Positions 1 through 10,857 of a stretch of DNA of 64,000 bases are shown here, piece by piece. Under the pieces are notes generated by a model that did no database searches, was not told where the DNA came from, and worked only from the letters and a program-made list of their open reading frames with translations. Both the position numbers and the translations under genes were made by a program. How positions within the stretch are numbered: the stretch's first letter is position 1; each line of letters begins with the position of its first letter. The DNA comes from Rhipidocladum racemiflorum (Eukaryota > Streptophyta > Magnoliopsida > Poales > Poaceae), in the NCBI GenBank assembly GCA_036346355.1, contig CM070581.1:8370001-8434000 (forward strand), in the 5' to 3' direction.

Positions 1-1244
1 CTCAACAAATCAATAGCTATATCTGATTTTTACTATACACGATATACTATCAAAATAAAATTTTTCTTCATTAAATCTAATGCTCTACGCCCAATCAATG
101 ATCTGATATTCTTTTTCTGCGACCCCATGGATCTGATAGTCTGAATATCTTATCTGGCATGTTAAGCCATGATTCTTCATCTAACAACGCCTGCAATAGA
201 CCAGAGATCGAGAAGGATTGGTTTGTTTGTTTGTGAGCGTGTCTAGATAAACTGACTCCCCGCTTGCTTAATCTAGGATAGTTTTTACGATGTTTACGCC
301 GGTAGTGTATAATTTATAGTAAAAATTAAATCTAGCCATTGATTTATTAAAGATATTTTTATTATTATATTATCGAATGATGTATAAATAAGTAGTAGCT
401 AATTAATCATATCTATTAGATAAAAAAAAAATGGTTTGTATTGAATTTCGTATACGGTAAAAGTTCCATGAGATCTAGACCTGAGCGCGCGGCAACTGGT
501 TTGGCTACATTGATTTCATTGCACGGGCGGCACGAGGTTTCAACGTCACCCTCATGTGATTTCAGTGCTGATCGCCTAATTTTCTGCTTATGATTAGCGC
601 GTCGCGTTTGCGGTGCTTCGCGAGCTGCTGACCCGCGGTAAGATTTGATTGCAGGGCAAGCCGTGGACTCTGAAGTCTTTGAATGGATCAAAGGTTGTGA
701 ATTCTTCTCGCATGCAATGCAGTAGTATACTAGCAGCAGGAGTAGTATATCTGCTGTCAAGTCAGACGATAAAATTAACAAATCGGAAGCCCCTGCCCTG
801 CGGTGCCCATCAATCATTTTGTGTGCTGCCCCCTTTGTTAAAGGAGGGGATGCTAACAAAAATGAAGAAGTTCTACGATTGGTTAGTGCCAAAATTCGGG
901 CGCCACTGTTTCTGGACTTCATGATTAGGGAACCGTGAAGAAAATGGCGCAGAGGAAGAAGTAGAGAGGATGATGTTATTTCTGTTTAAACTGAAATCTG
1001 TTACGGCTGATGGCAAGATGTAATTCTGTTTTCCTTGTTTCGTTTGAGTTGATTGGAGATTGGGGAGTTCTGGTAAGCATTGTCTAAGGCAGTACTTAAA
1101 AAGAGACTTGTTATATGGACTGTAAGCCCGTATGCCGGTTTCAGTAATAGAACTTGTCCTTTTGATCTAAAAAAAAACTTCTGTTTTGCCAATGGCACGC
1201 TGCCTATCTTGAATGATTAACAGAGCTTTGAGCTGAATATATAT

Positions 1245-1319
<75 letters not shown>

Positions 1320-2361
1320 CCATGATTCAAAACGGGTATTTTTTTCTATGTATTTGCATGCGGAAATTTTCAAAAATTTTAGGATGTTGAGTATAAATAG
1401 TTTACTAACTAGTTCAAACAAGTTTGTGTGTGTGTGTACACACACCTCTCTCTTTCAACCGAATGATTTAATTAAATTATTTTTTCATTTCGGCTGTATG
1501 CACAACTAAACGCTTGAAAGAAGAGAACATGCGTGCTGTTTGGATTGAACGGGTGTACGTACTCCCAAGAGTACAGTAGCATTCCCCCCCCCCCCGCCTC
1601 TCTCTATATATATGCTCTAGATTTGACACGGGGTTAGGGTAGGAATTTCCTATCATTTGCTTCGCCGATGCCTGACTCAGTAGAATAGTACGTAAAATTA
1701 CCTGTTTATATACTCCCATATTAAACATAGGGAAGTTTCCGAACTCTCGCGCGAGTTACATCATTCGTGTCTTGCGTGACGTGTGGTGCGGGTTGCTCAT
1801 GCACGTCCTCGCACATGGCCGTTTGTGGGCAGGTGGGATAGTCGCGCGGCAAATAAATGAGTAAGTAATTACTATTTCTCTTTCCTTTATATTTTAATAT
1901 TTATGTAGCTTTCAAAAGTGACATATAGAAGCATCTCCTTACTGGTAAGTTACTGTACTTAGTGTATCGTTTTCAAGCCAGAGGCTGTCACGAATTGGTT
2001 AGTGTATCGTTTTCAAACATTTTTCAAGGCTATCTCATCAACAAATAGCTACTGTAATTGGTTTGTGTTGTTCTGTTAGCAGCCGGAACCCGGCAGCGAT
2101 AAGCTGCTACGCCAATGGATTAGCACGAGGCTCTCGATTTCAAACCTTCTGGATCGATTGTGTCACCATGCGTGCAGAATTAATGCAGAGGTTGCCATCA
2201 CTTCCTCGCCCATGCCATCACACGATCAAGAATTCAAGACCATAACGGAATGGGCCGGCAACCAATGGAGCCGTTTTCCCGGTGCTTCAGAAATTTTTTT
2301 TAAAAAAGGAGGGTTTCTCCGTACTTGCTACATGCCGGGCGACTGCAGTTGTAAGCTCGTA
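1..2361. other. Gene-poor AT-rich flank
   Basis: No reading frame here resembles a protein I recognise. The stretch from about 480 to 930 is somewhat more GC-rich and carries short overlapping frames on both strands (to 168 codons), but none has a recognisable domain or convincing exon structure. A 16-nt GT/AC palindrome lies at 1430-1445. I see nothing else supportable apart from the microsatellite listed separately. Confidence 0.6.
1249..1314. repeat. (AT)n microsatellite
   Basis: About 66 bases of uninterrupted AT dinucleotides, flanked by AT-rich unique sequence. Its length is likely to vary between individuals. Confidence 0.95.
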
Positions 2362-2748
2362 TAGGTTATGTTTGTTCCGGTTTAGATTCTTTTGGTTTTC
2401 GATTTAAAACTAGCTTTAGGGTTTTTGGTTTAATGGACTTTTAAGCTAAGACATGTTGTTTGATATTCTGGCTTATTGATGGGTTGGATGGTGTACTTTA
2501 TTGATGAAAAGTCTAAAATACTATAAATGAGATGGGGGAGGATCCGCGGTTTATGTATGATGGCATATAGTGGCAAAGGGTTATTTCATCCTAAAAAAGC
2601 CTAAAAAAGCACCTCTTGCCTAGTTTTTGGCTTATAGTTATACATGGACTTTTAGCTTTTTTAAAGTTCGGCTGAAAAGTCAGTTGCTTATTTCGGCTTA
2701 TGTTTTTTGGCTTTTAAGCCAGTGAAAAAGCCGAAACAAACAGCGCTA
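2362..2748. mobile_element. MITE-like dispersed repeat, copy 1
   Basis: The left end (TGTTTGTTCCGGTTTAGATT) and the inverted right end (TGTTTGTTTCGGCTTTT) form imperfect terminal inverted repeats. The ~387-bp body is similar throughout to 25846-26214, including the shared string GCAAAGGGTTATTTCATCC. No coding capacity. Short size, inverted ends and two copies in one window indicate a non-autonomous DNA transposon. I could not settle the target-site duplication, so the superfamily is open. Confidence 0.6.
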
Positions 2749-2841
2749 TAATAATATTATCGAGGTTATCGCTTAATTGGGGAGTTTGCTTTACGAACCG
2801 AGGTGTGAATAGACCATTTCAATTTTGACTCTGAACGTAAC

Positions 2842-3399
2842 TGACGAGTACCCGTACCATGGGTACCCCCAGCGGCCCAAAAAGACGCACAGGCCGACCC
2901 AGGCCAGTCGAGGCCCAAAGTCACGACCGCCGGGCAAAGTCTGAAATCGCGACCAGGTCTCCGATATCCCAGAGAAGCGACGGCATTTATTGCGTATCGG
3001 GCGCATTAAATGCCAGCCATAATAACGATGACGTAGCGGCACAAGTTCCCGACCTTCGCATTCATTGCGAGCGACGCGATTACGGCGACCGCAGCGAGGC
3101 AGGAGTCGGCGGCGATCCCATCAACCCGCCACTTTCGCCACCGAGAGCACGATCTTTTCCTCTTTTTTCTAACCAACAGTGTAACCTTCCTCCTCGCCTA
3201 TATAAAGGGGGGAGGGGCGAGCATGTAAAGGGGACGAACGATCAAGAATCAATACAATCCACCTCACACGAACTGGAGTAGGGACATTCTGCCCGAACCA
3301 GTATAAACACCAGGCCTCTTGAGTCGACCATTCGGGGAGAGGGAGCGCGCGACCCCCTCCGACCATAAATTCGCATTGCCGGTGCACGAAACACCGACA
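2842..3399 (+). repeat. 5' LTR of the Tat/Retand-like element
   Basis: Begins TGACGAGTACCC and ends CACCGACA. It aligns along its whole length with 16478-17026, with small indels and substitutions, so the insertion is not brand new. It holds a near-palindromic string around GTACCATGGGTAC close to its start and a TATA box at 3199-3206. Confidence 0.95.
3199..3206 (+). promoter_or_regulatory. LTR TATA box
   Basis: TATATAAA lies about 195 bp before the LTR end, in a GC-rich context. It is conserved in the 3' LTR at 16833-16840 and is the likely core promoter for the retrotransposon transcript. Confidence 0.7.
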
Positions 3400-3401
3400 G
3401 T

Positions 3402-3419
3402 TGGCGCGCCAGGTAGGGG
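3402..3419 (+). other. Primer-binding site
   Basis: TGGCGCGCCAGGTAGGGG starts 2 nt after the 5' LTR. The leading TGG (complement of a tRNA CCA end) and this position mark it as the tRNA primer-binding site. I did not assign the tRNA species. Confidence 0.75.
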
Positions 3420-3473
3420 CTCTCGCGCGTCTTCACCGACATCCTCATCTTCGGGTTCCCATTCTCCTCCCTC

Positions 3474-5299
3474 ATGGCCCTTTCCTCCCACCACGATTCA
3501 CCGATGTCGAGGGGCTGGATCCGCTTCGGCGCCCTCGATTTCATCGTCACCACGGCGGGAGAGCTTGTCCTCATTCTCGCTGCCGTTCGGGACCGGGCGC
3601 CATCTGCAAGTCTGGATGCGGTTGCTGATGTCCTCAGCAACCTCCGCCTCAAGGCCCCCGCATGGGCCTCGCGGGCGGGCCCGCCGCCGGCATCGCTCTG
3701 GCGACGCCGCCATTTAGCTGCGGCGAACGGCGGTTCCACCCTCCACGGGCTCTCAACTCGTGGCCATGGCCGGCTACGCGCCGGCTTCCCTCCACGACCC
3801 GCTGGCGGATTCCTCCAGCCACAGCTCTAGCTCCGACAAGGAGTATCCACAGCAGGCGTACTCCGCTGAGTGCAACATGACGGTGCGGCGGAACCATCCT
3901 CCACTTCGCTACCCTCGGGACCCTCCTCCCGCGCGACGGCGCGCGGGAGGAATCCCGGCGGAAGACGACGCGACAAGACCTACGACGCCACGACCTTCGG
4001 CAACAGCGCGAGGAGCTAGAGGCCCGAAAGGCCGAGCTCGACAAGCTCCAGGCCGAGCTGGAGCGCCGTCAACCTAACCCACCACTCGCCTCCGGCGCGC
4101 GCGCCCGCGCGCGTCAGGTGCATCAGCAGTTGGCTGAGGAGACGAACGACCTTCCGTTCTTCCCTCACGCCAACCAGAACATTGCTGCGGCGGCAATGCT
4201 GCTCCGAGGACTGCCTGAGCCAACGGAGCCAGAAGCCAAGGCTACCTACCAGAACCTCCGGGGACTGGTAGAACGTGCTGTCGTTCAGCACGCCCAAGGT
4301 TCCGGCTCCCGATGGACGGGCGCCACCTCGGGCCGCCTGGGACACTCCCCCTCACAGGGCCGACGGAGCCCAGCCAAGACGGCCCTGCTCCACGAGCTCC
4401 CCCAGGCATCATACACCCCGGTGCGCCACCGCCTGGGGGACAAGTATGATCTTCGCACCACCCTCGAGGCGCGAAGGAGAGTTACCGATGCAGCAACGCC
4501 CTCGCAGGTCGCCGACTTCCCAGCCAGATTCCGGGCTCCGACCAACATAGCCAAGTACACGGGGGCCACTAACCCCAGTGTTTGGCTAGAAGACTACCGG
4601 CTCGCCTGCCGGGCCGGGGGAGCGACTGACGACCTCTTCGTCATCCAGTATCTCCCCATCTACCTTGCGGACTCAGCTCGAGCCTGGCTCGAGTACTCCG
4701 CCAGACACCATCGGCGGTGGGCCGACTGGCGAACCTTTTAGTCGGGAACTTCCAGGAGCACATACAAACGCCCTGGCAACTCCTGGGACTGAAGAGCTGC
4801 AAGCGCAGCGGGAAACCCTCAGGACTACATCCGCCGCTTCTCCCAGCAGTGCAACGACCTCCCCGACATCCGCGACGCCGACGTCGTTGGGGCGTTCATC
4901 TACGGCACCACGTGCGAGGCCCTGGTCCACAATTTGGGCTGTGCGAAACCCCGGACCACCAAGGAGCTCCTCGACATCGCCACCAATCACGCCTCCGGCG
5001 AGGAGGCCGTGGGGGCCATCGTCGAAAGGAAGGCGGCCCGCAAGGCACCCAGCCTCGAGGCCAGCGCCCCTTCCGACCGTCCTGACAAAAGGAAGCGGAA
5101 GGGGAAGCAGGGCCGCGAAAGCCGAATGGTCGCCGCTGCCGACCGACCTGCCAAACAGCAGGCCCGGCAGACGCCCGACCGATTCGAAAAATTGATGGAT
5201 AGTCCGTGCCCGAACCACGACTATCCCGTCAAACACAAGTATCGGGACTGCGAAGTCTTGAAGCGGTCTCTCCGGGAACCCCACGACCTCGCGGGGTAA
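3474..5299 (+). pseudogene. Broken gag of the Tat/Retand-like element
   Basis: This is the capsid-like structural polyprotein of the retrotransposon. The start at 3474 is a guess: it is the first Met in a frame leading into the conserved part. The best-preserved segment, 4118-4741, contains a Retrotrans_gag core with motifs such as YTGATNPSVWLEDY and ARAWLEYS. Similarity then moves to another frame near 4717-4741, and the C-terminal part continues in 4934-5299. That part has a basic, charged tract and a Cys/His cluster (CPNHDYPVKHKYRDC) typical of the end of Tat-lineage Gag. At least two frameshifts separate the parts, so no full-length Gag can be made from this copy. Confidence 0.75.
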
Positions 5300-5384
5300 G
5301 GGGAAGAAGCGCGACCCGGCGCCCGACGCCGGGGCGAAGGGCGATGAGCCAGCCGACGAGTTCCCACGACTCGACGGTTGCCTC

Positions 5385-6156
5385 ATGATCTTCGGAGGGG
5401 CAGAGTGCTACGCCGACAAGCGATGGCTGAAACTCGCCCACCGAGAGGTCCACACGGCGACCCCGCCGCGCCCTCCTACCTGAGGTGGTCGGAGTGCCCG
5501 ATCGCCTTCGATCGGACCGACCACCCCGACCACATCCCGCACCCGGGACGCTACCCGCTCGTCGTCGACCCCATCGTGGGGACGGTTACTGACCAAGGTG
5601 CTCATGGATCTGCGGCAGCAGCCTCAACATCATGTATGTTGAGACCTTGCATGCCTTGGGGTCCCTCGCTCGCCTCCCGGCCGAGCAAGGCGCCTTTCCA
5701 CGGCGTCGTGCAGTGCCAACAGACCCACCCCTCGGGCAGTCGGCTTGCCCGTCACCTTTGGGAGCCCGGACAACTTCCGCACCGAGCCTCACTTTCGAGG
5801 TTGTGGACTTTCCGGCTCCTACCACGCTATCTTGGGACGGCGGGTACGCTGAAGTTCATGGCGGTCCCCAACTACACCTACCTCAAGCTGAAGATGCCAG
5901 GGCCGCAGGGTGTCATCACCGTGGCCACGTCTTTTCAGCTCGCTTATAATCAAGCGAGCGATTGCGAGCTGGCCTCGCTCGATCATCGCTCACTGAGTTC
6001 ACCCAGCTCCAGGAGAAGGCCCCCGAGTCCGCCCCCGACTCCAGCAAGTCGGGGCCAAGCTCCTTCAAGTCCGTAGAGGACACGAAGGAGGTCGCTGTGG
6101 ATCCCGAAGACCCCACCAAGATCGTGCGGATCGGGGCCGCCCTCGCCGCCAAATAG
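5385..6156 (+). pseudogene. Broken aspartic protease segment
   Basis: The segment between gag and reverse transcriptase matches the Tat-lineage protease region. An N-terminal portion reads MIFGGAECYADKRWLKL. A central part around 5590-5640 is where the catalytic aspartate motif is expected but is split between frames. A downstream part holds FMAVPNYTYLKLKMPGPQG (near 5860-5915). The linker toward the reverse transcriptase ends in an in-frame TAG at 6154-6156, where related elements normally read through. Several single-base indels disrupt the frame. Confidence 0.65.
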
Positions 6157-7216
6157 GAAGGCGCGCTCGTCGACTTCCTCCGAGCAAACCGAGACGTCTT
6201 CGCTTGGAGACCCTCGGACATGCCAGGAGTTCCAAAGGAGGTCGCCGAGCACTCCCTGAACATCCGAAAGGATCTGCACTGCCGCCCAACGCCTGCGCCG
6301 TTTCGACGAAGAAAAGCGTCGGGCCATTGGGGAAGAGATTGCCAAACTTTTGGCCGCCGGCTTTGTAAGGGAGGTGCGTCACCCCGAGTGGCTCGCCAAT
6401 CCCGTCCTTGTAAAGAAAAAGTCGGGGCAATGGAGAATGTGTGTTGACTACACGAGCCTCAACAAGGCCTGTCCAAAAGACCCATTCCCATTACCTCGCA
6501 TCGATCAGGTAGTGGATTCCACCGCCGGGTGCGAGTCCCTTTCTTTTTTAGATGCCTATTCCGGCTATCACCAGATTGCGATGAAGGAGTCCGACCAGCT
6601 CGCGACCTCCTTCATTACCCCGTACGGCTCATACTGTTACGTCACGATGCCTTTTGGTCTGAAAAACGCAGGCGCCACATACCAGCGGTGTTTGCAGGCG
6701 TGTTTTTCAGACCAAATTGGCCGTAACATCAAAGCCTACGTCGACGACATCGTTATCAAAACCAGGAAGGCCGATGACCTCATCACCGACCTGGAGGAGA
6801 CTTTTACGAACCTCCGACGGTTTCGCATAAAGCTCAACCACGAGAAATGCGTCTTCGGGGTCCCCAAGGGCAAGCTGCTGGGATTCATCGTCTCCGAGCG
6901 CGGCATCAAAGCCAACCGTGATAAGATCTCCGCTATCACAAGGATGGGGCCAATCAACGATCTGAAGGGGGTCCAGAGGCTGATGGGGTGCCTCGCGGCA
7001 CTAAGCCGCCAGATCCGCCTCGGCGAGCGCGGGATGCCACTCTACAAGCTGATGAAGAAGTCCGACCACTTCCGGCTGACTCCATTTAAGCTCGTGAAGC
7101 TCTCGCTGATCGAAGCTTTCGACCTCGCCTCCGGTCTTGGTCGCCCCGGAGCCTCAGGAGTCTTTGCACCTCTACATCGCAGCCACGACTCAGTCGTCGG
7201 CCAAGGCGCTCGTTAA
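6157..7216 (+). pseudogene. Reverse transcriptase domain
   Basis: Encodes the RNA-directed DNA polymerase of the Tat/Retand-like element. The frame from 6350 carries the fingers and palm in order: WRMCVDYTSLNKACPKD, FLDAYSGYHQI, the substrate-pocket region TMPFGLKNAGATYQR, and the catalytic box YVDD near 6738-6749, followed by the LLGFIVSERGI thumb-proximal motif. The region before 6350 (FLRANRDVFAWRPSDMPG) belongs to the same protein but is in another frame, and the preceding stop at 6154 cuts it from protease. The frame is lost again near 7100-7216, before RNase H. Confidence 0.88.
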
Positions 7217-7875
7217 TGGAGCGAGCGGAGGAAGGCAGCGTTTTCAAGGTGCAGAGACCGGTCTACTTGGCCGAGGTACTCTCCAAACAAAGGTCCGATA
7301 CCCCAAGTAAAGCTGCCAGTACTCGGTACTCATTACCAAGAGGAAGCTCGCTCATTACTTCGATCGACACCCCATCTCCGTGGTAACCTCCTCACCGCTC
7401 GGGGAAATCGTCTACAACCGCGACGCCACCGGAAGAATCGCCAAGTGGGCACTCGAGCTCAACGGCCTCGACATATCATACGTCCCCAGGATGGCGATCA
7501 AGTCACAAGTCTTGGCGGACTTTGTCGCCGAGTGGACCGAGGCCCAAGTCCCTACGGTGGTCGAGGACCCGGAGTACTGGACAATGTACTTCGACGGGTC
7601 CTACACCAAGAACGGGGCCAGTGCGGGGGTCTTCATCGTCTCCCCACTCGGCAACAAGCTCCAGTACGCCATCCGCCTGCTCTTCGACGCCACCAACAAT
7701 ATCGCCGAATACGAAGCACTCGTCAACGGTCTTCGGATCGCCGCCGACCTCGGCCAGCGCAGCGGCTCTCGTTCACGGCGACTCCAAGTTGGTCGTCGAC
7801 CAAGTGATGAAGGCCGCCGAGCCCCGCGATGCTCGGATGGCCACCTATTGCTTGGAGGTCCGCAGGCTTGAGTAA
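7217..7875 (+). pseudogene. RNase H region
   Basis: The frame 7380-7871 encodes the connection and an archaeal-type RNase H domain, as is usual for the Tat lineage: WTMYFDGSYTKNGASAGV contains the first catalytic Asp, and NNIAEYEALVNGL the catalytic Glu. The C-terminal part (LVVDQVMKA, around 7788-7815) is in a neighbouring frame, so at least one frameshift falls near 7750. The domain normally removes the RNA strand during reverse transcription. Confidence 0.8.
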
Positions 7876-9347
7876 AGGTTTAAGGGATTCGAGCTCCATC
7901 ACAGTTACCGGCGTTACAATAGTGAAGCCGACTCCCTCGCCAACCTTGCCTCCGGCAAAGGACCGGTACCCCCCGGGATCTTCGTCTCCGACCTCCATAA
8001 ACCGTCGATCCGGATTGGCCCGAGTGCCGGGGGCACCACCGCCCCCCCGAAGACGGACGCTCTGCCCGAAGATGCTCACCCGCCCGAGTCGGATTTGGAC
8101 GTCCTGAACGTCCAAACCGACTGGAGGCAACCCTTCGTCGACCGGTTGACAGACGGGTCACTCCCTGCCGACACCACCGAGGCTCGACGCCTCGCTCGGC
8201 GGGCCAAGTCATTTGTCCTCGTCGACAACTCCCTCTACAAGAGGAGCCCATCCGGAATCCTTCAGAAGTGCATCCCAGCCGACCAAGGGAAGCACCTTCT
8301 GCTCGACATCCACGACGGGGTCTGCGGACACCATGCTGCGCCACGGTCCCTGGTAGGAAAAGCCTTCCGACAAGGTTTCTACTGGCCGACTGCCGTGGCG
8401 GACGCAACGCAAATCGTCCGCGCCTGCGAAGGGTGCCAATTCTTCGCCAGGCAGACGCACCTGCCCGCGCAAGCCTTACAGACGATCCCTATTACGTGGC
8501 CCTTCGCGGTCTGGGGGCTCGATCTGGTCGGGCCCTTCAGAAAAGCGCCCGGGGGCTTCACTCACTTGCTCGTCGCCGTGGACAAATTCACCAAGTGGAT
8601 AGAAGCCAGGCCGATAGCAACTATCACCTCGGCACAGGCGGCGAGTTTTTTCCGCGATGTTGTCTACCGCCGGTGCCTAACTCGATCATCACCGACAACG
8701 GAACGCAGTTCACGGGGAAGGAGTTCCTCGAGTTCTGCGATGACTTCAACATCCGAATCGACTGGGCGGCGGTCGCGCACCCCCGGGCCAACGGCCAGGC
8801 CGAAGCGGCCAACGGCATGATCCTCCAGGACTCAAGCGCGAATCTTGATCGGCCGATCAAGAAATTCGGCGGGACGGTGGGCCGAGCCGCCCCGTTCTTT
8901 GGAGCCTACGAACCACGCCGACCCGATCGACCGGGTTCACGCCATTCTTCTTGGTGTTCGGAAAGGAGGCCGTCCTCCCGACCGACCTCGAGTACGGCGC
9001 GCCAAGAGTGCAGAACTACAACGACGCACGGGGGCTAGAGGCACAGCAAGACGACATCGACCAACTCGACGAAGCACGAGACGTCGCAGTCCTGCGCTCG
9101 GCCAAATATCAGCAAACTCTGCGCCGATACCACGATCGGTGGTTACTAGCAGTCGTTTGAAGTCGGCGACTTGGTGCTGTGTCAAGTCCAGTCCACGAAG
9201 GGCAGGCACAAGCTCTCCCCACCCTGGGAGGGCCCTTTCACCGTCACGGAAGTCCTCCGACCCAGCACCTTCCGTCTCAAAGACACTGAAGGCAATCTCC
9301 TTACAAACGCTTGGAACATAGAAAAGTTGAGAATGTTCTACCCATAA
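7876..9347 (+). pseudogene. Integrase region and end of pol
   Basis: The frame 8095-8690 has the HHCC zinc-binding part (HDGVCGHHAAPRSL and RACEGCQFF) and the start of the DDE core (WGLDLVGPF). The second core segment (SIITDNGTQFTGKEF, then HPRANGQAEAANG) continues in another frame from about 8670. The C-terminal part shifts again near 8900-8950 and around 9158, and ends with a GPFTVTEV...MFYP tail and a stop at 9345-9347. No chromodomain follows, as expected outside the chromoviruses. At least three frameshifts leave it non-functional. Confidence 0.85.
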
Positions 9348-10846
9348 TCAGCCTCTCCCCTCTCTGTACCATGCGAAAAGTTCACAAACGAAAGAAGCTG
9401 CAGCGGTCGACAACCGACCGAGTGTTTTTTCCCTCAAAACTCTCTCGCATTACTGATCTAGAGCACTGCGACATCTCCCCCGGAGGCAGAGATCCCGAAG
9501 TGGTACTCTTTTCGGTTGCGTATGGAAAGGCGAGGGCAAAAATTTCAACGAAGAAAAAGACAGAAACGAAAGAAACGCAGCTACTTTATTCATTTATGGA
9601 GGAACATCGCCCCAACCAAGAAGGAACCGCCCGCTACGATCTTGGTGTGCGCCCCGCCAGCCGGACGACGCGCGACGTCCCTCAGCCATCGCCTGCACCA
9701 GCGGCACCCTCACCTCCCGCAGTCGGGGAACGCCCGCGACGAGGACGCCAACTCGCCATGCGTCTTCACGCACGGCCTCGGCCTCGACCTCCGCCACCTC
9801 CCGCAACCAGGCCAGCTCCGCGCCAACCTCCTCTCGAAGCTGAGTGTAGCGGTCCGCCATAGCTCTCAGGGAAGGTTTTTTCCAGGCAACAGCTTCGATG
9901 AAGTAACAAGTGCGCAAGCACCTCCCCTTTTATAGCCCACGGTGCGAGAGGCACGGAAGGCGAAGTGCCTCAAGATCACGCAAAGGAACGGAAGCCGAAG
10001 CGTCCAGCACCAGTTCCGAGGGCAGCACGGTCACCCAGGCGAGTTAATCTTTCTTTTGAAAATTAACGCACGACCACAGCACGCTCCAGTGGTGCGCGGG
10101 GACTCCACCTCCAGCCCCCACGCACCCCTCGGGGGCTGCATACGACCCCAGCGGTCGGTAACCTAGGACGATAACTCGACCGGCCGAGCTATTCTCCCTC
10201 GTGGTATTTTCCTCAAACCGAGTGCCGCTGCCTACGCCCCCGCGGCTACGGCTCCTAAGCAGCATTTCGCGAAAAAAGGGATCGCCCGAGCAAAAGATAG
10301 CTTGATCGGTCGGGGCAATCCGACCTAGGATATCGTCAAAAGGGATCGCTGGCATAAGTCGTGTTTCAACCGACCAAGCGATCTACCTCGCGGCTACTTC
10401 CTCGACCCAAAATGCTGCGACCTACGCCTCCGTGGCTATGGTCCCGAAGCAGCACTCTGCGGGGAAACAAGTCCTCCGAGTAAGAGACGCTTTGGTCGGT
10501 CAAAACGCCCCGACTCAGGCCAGCATCCCAGCCGGCCAAGAGAAAGCTTCGCCGAAAAAGGCGGTCAGAGCCAAACGGCGCAACGCCTTTTTTCCGAAGC
10601 CTCTTCTCCGCAAAGCACGCGCTCTAAGTCGCCTGTCTCACCCCGTGCTCTCTTTTTTGACGTAACTGGCACAACACCTACGCTCTGGGGGACCCCCCCT
10701 TGGGCCCTGTAGCTACGGTCGTAAGATTGTCCAGATCACAGAGGAAGCACGAGGTAGGCAGGCAAAAAACTTAAAACGACCCGACAGGTCGGATTCGTTC
10801 GAAGCAGTCATGTTCATTACATTTTGCAAAAGAAAAAAACAAAAAA
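9348..10846. other. Post-pol region of the Tat/Retand-like element
   Basis: Between the end of pol and the antisense coding region. On the minus strand 9594-9917 has a 107-codon frame rich in Leu, Glu, Ala and Val with a coiled-coil-like stretch (EVGAELAWLREVAEVEAE). It may be a last exon of the antisense gene. The remainder is GC-rich with repeated phrases such as 'accgaccaag' and 'ctacgcc(t)cc(g)tggct' that suggest old local duplication. I cannot support a separate gene. Confidence 0.45.
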
Positions 10847-10857
10847 CTAATCATCTC

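Noticed and set aside
416..922. 168-codon minus frame near the left edge
   Set aside because: No domain and no exon continuity. A + frame overlaps it with equal lack of support.
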